In this document: one piece after another, positions 17,746-26,283 of the stretch
Layout of the letters: the number at the start of each line of letters is the position of its first letter
Position numbering within the stretch: the stretch's first letter is position 1
The notes under the pieces: generated by a model
What the model was told of the DNA's origin: nothing
The model's input: the letters and a program-made list of their open reading frames with translations, nothing else
Databases searched by the model: none
Source of the DNA: DASQFI01 sp035633215
Lineage (GTDB): Bacteria > Acidobacteriota > Vicinamibacteria > Vicinamibacterales > SCN-69-37
Reading direction: 5' to 3'
DNA length: 64,000 nucleotides
NCBI GenBank assembly: GCA_035633215.1
Contig: DASQFI010000062.1
Span: 1-64,000 of the forward strand
Program-made: the position numbers and the translations under genes

Positions 17746-19188
17746 TTATCCAACCGACCCTTCGAGGCTAATCGACAATAGCTTCTGCGCTTCGACGGCA
17801 AATTCCATCGGCAGCTCGCGAAACACTTCCTTGCAGAAGCCGCTCACGATCATGTTCACCGCGTCTTCCGTCGGAATCCCGCGCTGACGGCAGTAGAAGA
17901 TCTGGTCCTCGCCGATCTTCGAGGTCGAGGCCTCGTGCTCGACTCTGGCCGTCGTGTTCTTGATCTCGAGATACGGGAACGTGTGCGCGCCGCACTTGTC
18001 GCCGATGAGCAGCGAATCGCACTGCGAGTAGTTGCGCGCACCGGCGGCGTTCTTGCCGATCTTCACGGCGCCCCGGTACGTGTTCTGTCCGTGGCCGGCC
18101 GAGATGCCCTTCGAGACGATGGTGCTGCGCGTGTTCCGGCCGAGGTGAATCATCTTCGTGCCGGTATCGGCCTGCTGCCAGTTGTTCGTCGTCGCCACCG
18201 AATAGAACTCGCCGACCGAGTTGTCGCCCTGCAGGATGCAGCTCGGGTACTTCCACGTGATCGCCGAGCCGGTTTCGACCTGCGTCCACGTGATCTTCGC
18301 GTTCTGCAGGGCCCTCCCGCGCTTCGTGACGAAGTTGTAGATCCCGCCCTTGCCGTCCTTGTCGCCCGGGTACCAGTTCTGAATCGTCGAGTACTTGATG
18401 GTCGCGCCGTCGAGCGCAACGAGCTCGACGACGGCGGCGTGCAGCTGATGCTCGTCGCGCATCGGCGCGGTGCAGCCCTCGAGATAGCTCACATACGCGC
18501 CTTCGTCGGCGACGATCAGCGTCCGCTCGAACTGACCGGTGTTCTTGGCGTTGATGCGGAAGTAGGTCGAGAGCTCCATCGGGCAGCGCACGCCCTTCGG
18601 CACGTAGACGAACGAGCCGTCACTGAAGACCGCGGAGTTCAGCGTCGCGTAGAAGTTGTCCGTGTAGGGCACGACCGAGCCGAGGTACTTCCGGACGAGC
18701 TCGGGATGGCCCTTCACCGCTTCCGAGAACGAACAGAAGATGATCCCGAGCTCGCCGAGCTTCTCGCGGAACGTGGTCGCGACCGAGACGCTGTCGAAGA
18801 CCGCGTCCACGGCGACGCCGGCGAGCAGCTTCTGCTCGTCGAGCGGAATCCCGAGCTTCTCGAACGTGCGCCGCACCTCGGGATCGACCTCGTCGAGGCT
18901 CTTCAGCGCCGGCTTCTTCTTCGGCGCCGAGTAGTAGCTGATGGCCTGGTAGTCGGTCGGCTGAATCTTGAGGTTGTGCCACACCGGCTCGCGCATCTCG
19001 AGCCAGGCCCGATACGCCTTGAGCCGGAACTCGAGCAGCCACTCCGGCTCCTGCTTGATGGCCGAGAGGCGCGTGATGACGGACTCATCGAGCCCCGGCG
19101 CGAACGTGTCCGTCTCGACGTCGGTCTCGAAGCCGTATTTGTACTCGCGTGTGGCGAGCTGTTCGATGGTGTCAGTGGATGTAGACAT
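17746..19188 (-). CDS. sufB: SufB, Fe-S scaffold subunit
   Basis: 480 residues. Main scaffold on which clusters are assembled in SufBC2D. Motifs: KYGFETDVETDTF, VYVPKGVRCPMELSTYFR, VSYLEGCTAPMRDEHQLHAAVVEL (conserved Cys), IQNWYPGDKDGKGGIYNF, SCILQGDNSVGEFYSVA and the C-terminal ARVEHEASTSKIGEDQ and FYCRQRGI. Start ATG 19188 fits the family; the frame upstream of it enters a palindromic repeat. It is the third gene of the SUF operon. Confidence 0.97.
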   Translation of the reverse strand: MSTSTDTIEQLATREYKYGFETDVETDTFAPGLDESVITRLSAIKQEPEWLLEFRLKAYRAWLEMREPVWHNLKIQPTDYQAISYYSAPKKKPALKSLDEVDPEVRRTFEKLGIPLDEQKLLAGVAVDAVFDSVSVATTFREKLGELGIIFCSFSEAVKGHPELVRKYLGSVVPYTDNFYATLNSAVFSDGSFVYVPKGVRCPMELSTYFRINAKNTGQFERTLIVADEGAYVSYLEGCTAPMRDEHQLHAAVVELVALDGATIKYSTIQNWYPGDKDGKGGIYNFVTKRGRALQNAKITWTQVETGSAITWKYPSCILQGDNSVGEFYSVATTNNWQQADTGTKMIHLGRNTRSTIVSKGISAGHGQNTYRGAVKIGKNAAGARNYSQCDSLLIGDKCGAHTFPYLEIKNTTARVEHEASTSKIGEDQIFYCRQRGIPTEDAVNMIVSGFCKEVFRELPMEFAVEAQKLLSISLEGSVG

Positions 19189-19207
19189 GGCAGCTATCGA
19201 TTCGGTC

Positions 19208-19261
19208 GTAGGCCGGGCCTTCAGGCCCGGCGACAAGCGGCGGCCCTGAGGGCCGCCCTAC
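19208..19261. repeat. GTAGG-family palindrome pair, supplies a stop codon
   Basis: Hairpins GGCCGGGCCTTCAGGCCCGG and GGCGGCCCTGAGGGCCGCC framed by GTAGG and CCTAC. On the minus strand its first TAG (19258-19260) is the stop codon of the A-type carrier gene. Located inside the SUF operon between the carrier and sufB. Confidence 0.9.
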
Positions 19262-19584
19262 ACAGAAAACGATGTTCCGCACCCGCACGTGCTCTTGGCA
19301 TGCGGGTTCTCGAACATGAAGCCCCGGCTGAGCAGGCTCGTGTCGTAGTCGAGCGTGGTGCCGTCGAGCAGACGGTGGCTGCGCGGGTCGATCCAGACCC
19401 GGACGCCGTTGGGTGCCTGGAACACCAGGTCGTCCCGGCGCGGTTCGGCTTCCCACGTGAACACGTACTCGAAGCCCGAGCAGCCGCCGGCCTTGACGCC
19501 AACCCGAAGGCCGCGCGCCTCGACGTGCTGCTTCTCGAGCAGCTTCTGAATCTGACTGCCGGCGTTCTCCGTAACCATGATCAT
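19258..19584 (-). CDS. A-type Fe-S carrier (IscA/SufA/ErpA family)
   Basis: 108 residues. Carries clusters or iron from the scaffold to apo-proteins. The three conserved cysteines are present: KAGGCSGFEYVF near residue 35 and STCGCGTSF at the C-terminus (CxC). The ATG at 19584 overlaps the TGA of the upstream regulator (ATGA), fixing the start and implying coupling. The TAG stop is provided by an adjoining palindromic repeat, leaving only three residues after the GTS motif. Whether it is best called SufA or ErpA cannot be decided. Confidence 0.94.
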   Translation of the reverse strand: MIMVTENAGSQIQKLLEKQHVEARGLRVGVKAGGCSGFEYVFTWEAEPRRDDLVFQAPNGVRVWIDPRSHRLLDGTTLDYDTSLLSRGFMFENPHAKSTCGCGTSFSV

Positions 19585-20036
19585 TTCCGCACCACCGCGA
19601 CCGGCATCGCTGTCGAGGCCGGAAGCGCCGGCATGTCCGCGGCCAGCTCGGCCACCGACGTCGACGAGAGCGCCGAGACGATCCGATCCTTGATGCGCCA
19701 GAGCGGATCACGGACGTTACATTTCGAAAACTGATCGCAGCTGTGATCGATCTCGGAGCACGCCGTCACCGTGAGCGGGCCGTCGATGACCTGGATGACC
19801 TCGGCGACCGACATCGCCGCCGCCGGCCGTCCGAGCACGTAGCCGCCGCGGGTGCCTTGATGCGATTCGAGCAGCCCCCCATGGACCAGTTTCTGAAGGA
19901 CCTTCGCGAGGAGCTCGCCGGGGATGTCGTACGACTCCGCCAGCTCGCGCGCGGAAACCGCGCTTCGGTCGGCGTTGGCCGCCAGATGCCGCATCGCGAT
20001 GAGCGCGTAGTCCGCTTTCTTTGAGAGCCTCAGCAT
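19581..20036 (-). CDS. iscR: Rrf2/IscR-family Fe-S regulator of the SUF operon
   Basis: 151 residues. Winged-helix regulator that senses Fe-S status. N-terminal DNA-binding part MLRLSKKADYALIAMRHLA, ESYDIPGELLAKVLQKLV and GTRGGYVLGRP. Three cysteines around residue 93-105 (ACSEIDHSCDQFSKCNV) match the cluster ligands of IscR/SufR-type proteins. First gene of the operon, so autoregulation is likely. A sigma-70-like promoter lies just upstream (20065-20093) and the stretch over the start point carries GGACTAGTTCGGTCGGAT as possible operator. Confidence 0.94.
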   Translation of the reverse strand: MLRLSKKADYALIAMRHLAANADRSAVSARELAESYDIPGELLAKVLQKLVHGGLLESHQGTRGGYVLGRPAAAMSVAEVIQVIDGPLTVTACSEIDHSCDQFSKCNVRDPLWRIKDRIVSALSSTSVAELAADMPALPASTAMPVAVVRK

Positions 20037-20064
20037 GGAAATCTATATCCGACCGAACTAGTCC

Positions 20065-20093
20065 ATTTTAGTGGCTTGATAGCCCGAGTGCAA
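20065..20093 (-). promoter_or_regulatory. SUF operon promoter
   Basis: On the minus strand TTGCAC (20088-20093) and TAAAAT (20065-20070) are separated by exactly 17 bases, a good sigma-70 promoter. The predicted start point falls near 20058, giving a leader of about 22 bases with no clear ribosome site. The sequence from 20045 to 20063 covering the start point is the likely Rrf2 target. Placement is read from sequence; regulation is inferred from the downstream gene. Confidence 0.6.
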
Positions 20094-20119
20094 GGGAAGG
20101 CGGGGCAGTTATCGTCCTG

Positions 20120-20170
20120 ACAGTCGACTCAGTAAGTCATTGTAGTTAAATGAGTTACTTACTGAGACTG
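20120..20170. repeat. Hairpin after moeB stop
   Basis: CTCAGTAAGT and ACTTACTGAG form a perfect 10-base inverted repeat with a 19-base spacer, extended by CAGTC/GACTG with a two-base bulge. It begins directly after the TAG of the MoeB-like gene. No U-rich tail follows, so it looks like a REP-type palindrome rather than a classical terminator. Confidence 0.6.
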
Positions 20171-20172
20171 GT

Positions 20173-21276
20173 CTAAACAAGGGGCTCGGATGCACGCCAG
20201 GCCTTGATCCCGCCAATCAGGTTGTGGGCGACATAGCCATGCCGGCGAAGGAGCTCGGCGGCCCGCGAGCTGCGGCCGCCGCTCTGGCAGTGCACGACCA
20301 CCGGGAGATCCTTGGGCACCTCGGTCAGACGACCCTCCAGTGTCCCCAATGGAATGAGGACCGAGCCGTCGATGCGGGTCTGGGCGTGCTCCGACGGCTC
20401 GCGAACATCGATCAGGGTGTGAGCCCGGCCCGCGCTGCGCCAGTCCCGGAGCTGGTCGGCCGTGAGATCCGTCTGCGTCACCGAAGGGCCGCAGGCCTGG
20501 TCGTAGGCGACCAGCTCGCGAATCGTCGGGCGGTCGCCGCAGACCGGACAGTCAGGATCACGTGGCAGGACGATCTGCCGGAAGCGCATGTTCAGCGCGT
20601 CGTACAACAAGAGCCGGCCAATGAGCGGCTGACCGATCCCCGTCAGAAGCTTGATCGCCTCGGTTGCCTGAATCGTGCCGATGATACCCGGCAGGACACC
20701 GAGCACGCCGCCTTCGGCGCACGTCGGAATCAACCCCGCGGGCGGCGGGTCAGGATGGAGGCAGCGGTAGCAAGGCCCCTCACCCGCCGCGAACACCGAC
20801 GCCTGCCCCTCGAACCTGAAGATGCTGCCGTAGACGTTCGCGGTCTTCGTCATGACGCAGGCGTCATTGACCAGGTATCGCGTCGCGAAGTTGTCGGTGC
20901 CGTCGATCACGACGGTGTAACGCTCGACGAGGTGACGGGCGTTGCCCGCGCCGAACGGCTCGTTGTGGAGCTCGAGGGAGACGTGAGGATTGATCGCGCG
21001 CAGCCGCTCGGCCGCCGCGGTGAGCTTCGGACGGCCGACGTCCGGCGTGCCGTAGATGATCTGGCGGTGGAGATTGCTTTCGTCCACCGCATCGAAATCG
21101 ACGAGTCCCAGAGTGCCGACGCCAGCCGCCGCGAGATACATCGCGGCTGGAGATCCCAATCCCCCAACGCCGACAATCAGCACCCGCGCCGCAGCCAGTC
21201 GCGTCTGCCCCCGCTCGCCGAATTCCGGGAGGGTCGTCTGGCGAGCGTAGCGGAGGGGGACGGGAGTTTTTTCCAC
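20173..21276 (-). CDS. moeB: MoeB/ThiF-type adenylyltransferase with C-terminal rhodanese domain
   Basis: 367 residues. Activates the C-terminal glycine of a small ubiquitin-like sulfur carrier (MoaD or ThiS type) by adenylation. Motifs: LRYARQTTLPEFGERGQ, nucleotide loop VLIVGVGGLGSPAAMYL, DFDAVDESNLHRQIIY, DGTDNFATRYLVNDAC, and the CYRC...CPVC zinc cysteines. Residues about 265-367 are a rhodanese domain with the active-site loop VVHCQSGGRSSRAAELL, suggesting it also supplies the sulfur. The only plausible start, GTG 21276, lies inside a REP palindrome, as in treS. No moaD or thiS gene is nearby, so the partner cannot be named. Confidence 0.92.
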   Translation of the reverse strand: MEKTPVPLRYARQTTLPEFGERGQTRLAAARVLIVGVGGLGSPAAMYLAAAGVGTLGLVDFDAVDESNLHRQIIYGTPDVGRPKLTAAAERLRAINPHVSLELHNEPFGAGNARHLVERYTVVIDGTDNFATRYLVNDACVMTKTANVYGSIFRFEGQASVFAAGEGPCYRCLHPDPPPAGLIPTCAEGGVLGVLPGIIGTIQATEAIKLLTGIGQPLIGRLLLYDALNMRFRQIVLPRDPDCPVCGDRPTIRELVAYDQACGPSVTQTDLTADQLRDWRSAGRAHTLIDVREPSEHAQTRIDGSVLIPLGTLEGRLTEVPKDLPVVVHCQSGGRSSRAAELLRRHGYVAHNLIGGIKAWRASEPLV

Positions 21277-21360
21277 AGCTTTCCACAGGGAGGGGACGGA
21301 GGTCCCACGAGACCTCCGTCCCCGAAAGGCCGGAATCTGTGGAAAAAACTCCCGTCCCCC
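21255..21360. repeat. Nested palindromic repeat (GGGGACGGG family)
   Basis: Outer arms GGGGGACGGGAGTTTTTTCC...(21255-21278) and its complement ending 21360; inner arms GGGGACGGAGGTC and GACCTCCGTCCCC (21293-21322). It fills the whole gap between the acyltransferase stop (TAG at 21360-21362) and the coding part of moeB, and contains the moeB start codon. Confidence 0.9.
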
Positions 21361-22508
21361 TACAACATCCGCCAGACCGATGTGATCGGCCGGGCGCCCT
21401 TGAATCGAGCATACCAGCGGCATGCCGGATACATCCCGGCGAGGGCCGCCAGCCACACCAGATACATCACGCCAAACGACGTTCCGTGCGGAAAGAGCCA
21501 GCTGATCGCTCCGAAAACATAGAGGTGCAGCAGATAGAAAAAGAGCGGCGCCTGCCCGAAGACCTGCAGCGCCGTGGCGAGCCAGGAAGCGATCGGACGC
21601 GCGAGGACCGCGAGGAGCACGAGATCGATCCCGAGCATCACCGCGAAGAAGTCCAGGCTCGGCGGATACTTCGTGACGCTCAGGAACCCGATCAGTCCCG
21701 GCGGCGCCGCGTGATAGTCGCCCAGACCGGCGGCGCGCAACACGATGAACGTCGCGATGAGGAATGCCCCGGCCAGGGCCGCACGACGCTCGACGAACGA
21801 AGGCCGGCGGGCGATGTGTCGCGCCAGCAGGATCCCGAGTCCGGTCGGCACGAGCCACGGCACCACGGGGTAGACGACCCCGACGAAGCTGGATTGCCCT
21901 GGAATGAACAGCAGCCGCATCGGAATCGAATACGCCTCCGTTGCGTTCTCCGGCCCGGGCGTCACGGCCATGCTCGCCGCCATGCCGGCGAGACTGACGG
22001 CGATGACGACCGCGGTTGGCGCCTCGATCAGCAGCCCCCACACGATCATCGATACCCCCAGGGCCGTGATGACCGCGAAGTTCATGAAGATGTCGCTCTT
22101 GTCCCCGGGGAATGGCGCCAGCTCGCGCAGGTCCGGACTCGCCGAGAGAATGCCGAGCAGCCACGCCGGATTCTCGACGAAGTGCTGGATGACGAGCAGA
22201 ATCGCGCCACGCGTCACCAGGAATCGCTTCACGCGCCTGCGGCTCCAGCCCGCCTGCAGGCGTGAGGCGGCAAAGATGGCCATCCCGGCGCCCATGAGGA
22301 GAAAGAAACCTGGCGCGCAGAGGTGCGTCACCCAGCGAGTGAGGAACGCGAACGTCGAGGCGTAGTAGGGCGGGCCGAACGCCCAACTCTCGGCCGGATG
22401 GACCCGCGCGATGAAAAAGCTCGCGTGATCGATCGCCATCAGGACCATAATCAGTCCCCGGAGACGATCGAAGGCGCCGACGCGACGGGGTGTGACCGCC
22501 CCTGTCAC
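21360..22508 (-). CDS. DUF1624/HGSNAT-type membrane acyltransferase
   Basis: 382 residues with about ten hydrophobic helices. The opening RVGAFDRLRGLIMVLMAIDHASFF has the DxLRG and invariant DH features of the heparan-alpha-glucosaminide N-acetyltransferase catalytic family (DUF1624); the histidine is thought to relay acetyl groups across the membrane. Start GTG 22508 follows a purine-rich stretch and is divergent from rmuC by 22 bases. The real substrate is unknown; a cell-surface sugar is a guess. A second, different protein of the same general type is at 55873-56913. Confidence 0.8.
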   Translation of the reverse strand: MTGAVTPRRVGAFDRLRGLIMVLMAIDHASFFIARVHPAESWAFGPPYYASTFAFLTRWVTHLCAPGFFLLMGAGMAIFAASRLQAGWSRRRVKRFLVTRGAILLVIQHFVENPAWLLGILSASPDLRELAPFPGDKSDIFMNFAVITALGVSMIVWGLLIEAPTAVVIAVSLAGMAASMAVTPGPENATEAYSIPMRLLFIPGQSSFVGVVYPVVPWLVPTGLGILLARHIARRPSFVERRAALAGAFLIATFIVLRAAGLGDYHAAPPGLIGFLSVTKYPPSLDFFAVMLGIDLVLLAVLARPIASWLATALQVFGQAPLFFYLLHLYVFGAISWLFPHGTSFGVMYLVWLAALAGMYPACRWYARFKGARPITSVWRML

Positions 22509-22530
22509 GCCGCCATCATAGAACTTCCGG

Positions 22531-23760
22531 ATGCTCGACTCGCTCGTCCTTGTCCTCCTGGCGTTTCTCGGCGGTGCTGCTGCCGTGGGGCTCCTGTGGC
22601 TGCGCGATCGGCAGTCGCTCGTCCGCGACGCCGCCCGGCTCGAAGCCGAGCGCAACGCCGCCGAAGCGTCAGCCGACGACCAGCGCGAGGCGCTCGCCCG
22701 AAGCCATGCGCAGCTGCGCGACGCGTTCGAGGCTTTGTCGCGGTCGGCGCTCCGCGAAAACCGCCAGGATTTCCTTCACGACGCCGGTCAGCTCCTGCAG
22801 CCCGTCCGCGAGACTCTCAGTCGCGTCCAGGTGCAGCTCGCCGAGGTGGACAAAGCCCGGGAAGGGTCATTTCGCGAGGTCACCTCGCAGCTGAGCTCGC
22901 TCGCCCAGGCGCAGGAACAGCTCCGTGCGGCCGCCGAGGGCCTGTCCCGGTCGCTGCGATCTCCCAACGTGCGCGGCAAGTGGGGCGAGGTGCAGCTGCG
23001 GCGCATCGTCGAGCTGGCGGGCATGCTCGGACAGTGCGACTTCGTCGAGAAGGAGAGCGCCACCAACGCCGAAGGCACGCGCCAGACGCCCGATCTCATC
23101 GTCAAGCTTCCCGGCCAGACGAGCATCGTCATCGACTCGAAAGTGCCGATCGAGGCGTATCTCTCTTCGACCAACGCGCGCACCGAAGCCGAGCGGCAGG
23201 ACCTGCTCGCGGCGCACGCGCGTCAGGTGCGGGAGCACGTCCGGACGCTTGGCGCCAAGGAATACTGGAAGCAGTTCGAGCCGGCGCCGGAGTTCGTGGT
23301 GATGTTCCTGCCGCTCGAGCCGCTGCTGGCGGCCGCGTTCGAGCAGGACGGCACGCTCCTCGAGCAAGCGGCGACCCTGCGCGTCATTCCAGCGACGCCG
23401 ATGACCCTTCTGGCGCTGCTCAAAGCCGTGTCCTACGGATGGAAGCAGCAGCAACTTGCGGACAACGCGGAGGAGATTCGGCAGATTGGACGCGAGCTCT
23501 ACGACCGGCTCGCGACGATGGTCGATCACCTTGGCGGCGTGGGAAGGAATATCAAACAGGCCGCCGAAAGCTACGACCGATTCATCGGCTCGCTCGAGCA
23601 GAAGGTGCTGCCTGGCGCGCGACGGTTCAAGGACCTCGGCGTGATCTCGACCAAGGAACTGGACGTGCCCGAGCCGCTGCGGCTTCAGGTCCGCCGCGTC
23701 GAGAAGCCTGAACTGACGCTGCTCACCGAACAGCCGGAAGAGAAAGAACGTCCGGCGTAG
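22531..23760 (+). CDS. rmuC: RmuC-family DNA recombination protein
   Basis: 409 residues. An N-terminal membrane helix (LVLVLLAFLGGAAAVGLLWL) is followed by a long coiled coil (residues 30-145) and a nuclease-like core with SPNVRGKWGEVQLRRIVELAG, a PD-(D/E)xK-like TSIVIDSKVPIEAY, and FVVMFLPLEPLLAAAF. RmuC limits DNA inversions at short inverted repeats in E. coli, which is of interest in a genome so full of palindromes. Its 3' end overlaps the convergent SIMPL gene by 38 bases. Confidence 0.93.
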   Translation: MLDSLVLVLLAFLGGAAAVGLLWLRDRQSLVRDAARLEAERNAAEASADDQREALARSHAQLRDAFEALSRSALRENRQDFLHDAGQLLQPVRETLSRVQVQLAEVDKAREGSFREVTSQLSSLAQAQEQLRAAAEGLSRSLRSPNVRGKWGEVQLRRIVELAGMLGQCDFVEKESATNAEGTRQTPDLIVKLPGQTSIVIDSKVPIEAYLSSTNARTEAERQDLLAAHARQVREHVRTLGAKEYWKQFEPAPEFVVMFLPLEPLLAAAFEQDGTLLEQAATLRVIPATPMTLLALLKAVSYGWKQQQLADNAEEIRQIGRELYDRLATMVDHLGGVGRNIKQAAESYDRFIGSLEQKVLPGARRFKDLGVISTKELDVPEPLRLQVRRVEKPELTLLTEQPEEKERPA

Positions 23761-24463
23761 GATTTCTCGCCCCGATCGCCACCGTGAGTGTCACGCTCAC
23801 ACGAATCTCGATCTCGCCCAGGCTGATCGGCGTCTGAGCCGGCGCCGCAGCTTCGGCGCGCATCGTCATGTAGGGCACGGGCTGCGCCATCTCGCCCTGC
23901 TCATCGATCCGAAGGATCGGACCGAGCGTCGCGCCGACGCCGGCCGCGATCGCCTTCGCGCGAGCCATCGCATCCTGCACGGCCAGCGCGAGCGCTTCCC
24001 GCTCGACCGCGTCACGCTCCTTGAGATCGAACCGCAGGCCGGACATCGACGTCGCGCCCGACGACCCGGCGGCGTCGATCACCGGGCCGAGCCGGTCGAG
24101 CGCGTCCACGCGGATCTCGATCTGATTGCGCGCGATGTAGCCGCGCACGCGCGAACGGCCGCTTGACCACTCGATGTCCGGTTGCAGCGAATAGCCGGTC
24201 GTCTTCATCGCGTCGGCGGCGATGCCGGCTTTACCGAGCGCGGCCTGCACGGACGTCATCGCGTCGGCCGCCAGGCGCTGCGCTTCGGCGGGCGACGTCG
24301 CGCGCGTCTCGGCGGCGATCTGGACCCACGCCTGGTTGGGCACGCGCTTCAGCGTCGCGTGCCCGCGGGTGATGATCGACGGCGGACCCGGCGGTCCGAT
24401 TTGCGCAAGCGCAGGCGAAGAAACAGAAAGCAGGATGGTGAGCGTCAGAAATAGGCGGCCCAT
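23723..24463 (-). CDS. SIMPL-domain (DUF541) periplasmic protein, copy 1
   Basis: 246 residues with a clear signal peptide (LFLTLTILLSVSSPALAQ). The mature part is the SIMPL/DUF541 domain: ITRGHATLKRVPNQAWVQIAAE, YIARNQIEIRV, SGATSMSGLRFDLKERDAVE and ALAVQDAMARAKAIAAGVG. Related proteins (YggE, BP26) are periplasmic and linked to oxidative or envelope stress, but mechanism is unknown. Paralogue of the next gene upstream (24505-25215), about half identical by eye, so a tandem duplication. It overlaps the rmuC 3' end. Confidence 0.85.
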   Translation of the reverse strand: MGRLFLTLTILLSVSSPALAQIGPPGPPSIITRGHATLKRVPNQAWVQIAAETRATSPAEAQRLAADAMTSVQAALGKAGIAADAMKTTGYSLQPDIEWSSGRSRVRGYIARNQIEIRVDALDRLGPVIDAAGSSGATSMSGLRFDLKERDAVEREALALAVQDAMARAKAIAAGVGATLGPILRIDEQGEMAQPVPYMTMRAEAAAPAQTPISLGEIEIRVSVTLTVAIGARNPTPDVLSLPAVR

Positions 24464-24504
24464 GAAGTTGTGCCTTTGTCTTTGCGCCGTTGAGGCTTTG
24501 AGGC

Positions 24505-25215
24505 CTACTTGATCGCCGCCGTAAGCACCACGATCGCGCGAATCTCTATTTCGCCCGGAGTGATTGGCGTCGCTTCGCCGAGCTGGCCCCCACGTCCGCC
24601 ACCGGCCCCGCCCATCGTCACTCTATACGGCGTGGTCGACATTCGCTGTTCCTGAATGCGCACGATTGGCCCGAGCGTGCGGCCGGCGCCGGCCGCGATC
24701 GCCTGGGCACGCTCCGTCGCGTCCTGCACCGCGTTGCGCAGCGCCTCGCGTTCGTGCTGCGCGCGCGCTTTCACGTCGAACCGCAGGCCGGAAATCGTCG
24801 TCGCCCCGGATGCGATCGAGGCATCCATCACTTTCGACAAAAGCTCCAGGTTGTCCACGCGCGCTTCGACCTGGTTGCGCGCGAGATACCCCTTCAAACG
24901 CGACCCGCCCGTCGTGTAGTCGATCTCGGGCGTGACGGCCAGCCCCGACGTCCGCAGGTTTGGCGCCGGCACAACCGGCTTGAGCGCGGCGAGCACCGCG
25001 GTCATCGCCTCGGCCGCTTTTTGCCGCGCGTCCTCGGGTTTGGCCCCCCGCGCTTCGACTGCGATCTGAACCCAGGCGACATCTGGCGCCTGCCGGACGA
25101 TCGCCTCGCCCTGCGCGACGATGACGGGCGGTTCCTGCTGGGGCGGCGGCATCTGTGCGTTGGCGGTCGCGGCGGCGAGCAGCACGAACAGCAGTCCCAG
25201 ACGGAATCGGTGCAT
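24505..25215 (-). CDS. SIMPL-domain (DUF541) periplasmic protein, copy 2
   Basis: 236 residues with signal peptide (LGLLFVLLAAATANAQ). SIMPL domain lines match copy 1: VIVAQGEAIVRQAPDVAWVQI, YLARNQVEARVDNLELL, SGATTISGLRFDVKARAQHE and VQDATERAQAIAAGAGRTLGP. It differs in a Gly-rich loop (GGAGGGRGGQLGE) before the final strand. It is first in the pair, 41 bases upstream of copy 1, and divergent from homoserine dehydrogenase. Confidence 0.85.
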   Translation of the reverse strand: MHRFRLGLLFVLLAAATANAQMPPPQQEPPVIVAQGEAIVRQAPDVAWVQIAVEARGAKPEDARQKAAEAMTAVLAALKPVVPAPNLRTSGLAVTPEIDYTTGGSRLKGYLARNQVEARVDNLELLSKVMDASIASGATTISGLRFDVKARAQHEREALRNAVQDATERAQAIAAGAGRTLGPIVRIQEQRMSTTPYRVTMGGAGGGRGGQLGEATPITPGEIEIRAIVVLTAAIK

Positions 25216-25251
25216 CCCATCCTCCTCAACTACACTCTACGCCCGGAACTC

Positions 25252-26283
25252 ATGAAAGCTGCGCTCGTGCTCGTCGGGTTTGGCCATGTCGCGCGGCGGT
25301 TCGTGCAGCTGCTCGAGGAATCGCGGGCAGCGATGCAAGATTTGGGAATCGAGCCTACTGTGGTGGGAATCGTCACCCGGCGACACGGCGCCGTGTTCGA
25401 CGAAGCGGGCCTCGACGCAATTCGAGCCGCGGAGATCCGGGCCAAAGGCGGCGCGTTTGGGCCGGCGTCCGTGCCTTCGGCGCTGGAGTGGATCTCGCGA
25501 CTACGCTCCCAGGGCGTCGAGGCCCGCGTAGTAGTTGAGACGACCACGCTGGACATCCGGTCTGGCGAGCCGGCGATCGGCCATGTTCGGGCCGCATTTG
25601 CCGCAGGCGCGCACGTGATCACGGCCAATAAGGGCCCGGTCGCCTTCGCCTATCGCGCACTGCGGGACGAGGCGGCCCGGGCCGGCGTCGTTTTCCGCTT
25701 CGAAGGGGCCGTCATGGACGGCCTCCCCATCTTCAACCTCGTGCGCGAGACGCTGCCGGCCGCGACGATCCGCGGCTTTCGAGGGGTGGTGAACAGCACG
25801 ACCAACTTCATCCTGAGCGCGCTGGAACAAGGTGAGCCGTTCGAACCGGCCTTGAAACGGATGCAGGAGGCCGGCGTCGCCGAGGCCGATGCGTCGCTCG
25901 ATCTCGACGGGTGGGACGCGGCGGCCAAAGCCGCGGCGCTCGCCAACGTGATGCTCGATGCCGACCTCACGCCGCACACGGTGAGCCGCGAAGGTATCGG
26001 ACGCGAGACGGGAGATCGGGCTCGCGCCGCCCGCGCCTCGGGCCGTCGTCTCAAGCTCGTGGCGACCGGCCGGGGTCATGGAAACGCCGCGACTGCCAGC
26101 GTCGCGCTGCAGGAACTCGAGGCCGACGATCCGCTTGCGATTCTCGAGGGGCAGGCCAACGCGCTCGAGATCGACACCTGGCCTCTCGGCCGCATCGTCG
26201 TCACCCAACGGGACGGCGGTCTCGAAAAGACCGCGTATGCGCTGCTGAGCGACCTGGTGGCGATCGCAAAGGACCTCCGGTGA
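25252..26283 (+). CDS. hom: Homoserine dehydrogenase
   Basis: 343 residues. Reduces aspartate semialdehyde to homoserine with NAD(P)H, for threonine and methionine. Dinucleotide motif LVLVGFGHVARRFVQLL at the N-terminus, HVITANKGPVAFAY, the substrate-site GVVNSTTNFILS, and EADASLDLDGWDAAAKAAALAN with conserved Asp/Lys. No C-terminal ACT domain, so it should lack threonine feedback through that domain. Start ATG 25252 by family fit. Its TGA overlaps the GTG of the CoA-transferase gene (GTGA), so the two are coupled. Confidence 0.93.
   Translation: MKAALVLVGFGHVARRFVQLLEESRAAMQDLGIEPTVVGIVTRRHGAVFDEAGLDAIRAAEIRAKGGAFGPASVPSALEWISRLRSQGVEARVVVETTTLDIRSGEPAIGHVRAAFAAGAHVITANKGPVAFAYRALRDEAARAGVVFRFEGAVMDGLPIFNLVRETLPAATIRGFRGVVNSTTNFILSALEQGEPFEPALKRMQEAGVAEADASLDLDGWDAAAKAAALANVMLDADLTPHTVSREGIGRETGDRARAARASGRRLKLVATGRGHGNAATASVALQELEADDPLAILEGQANALEIDTWPLGRIVVTQRDGGLEKTAYALLSDLVAIAKDLR

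Noticed and set aside
17935..19734. 599-residue plus-strand frame across sufB, the carrier and iscR
   Set aside because: Antisense to three clear Fe-S genes; no motifs.
24464..24504. TTTGTCTTTGCGCCGTTGAGG between the SIMPL genes as a repeat family
   Set aside because: Only one copy is visible in the window, so a repeat cannot be supported.
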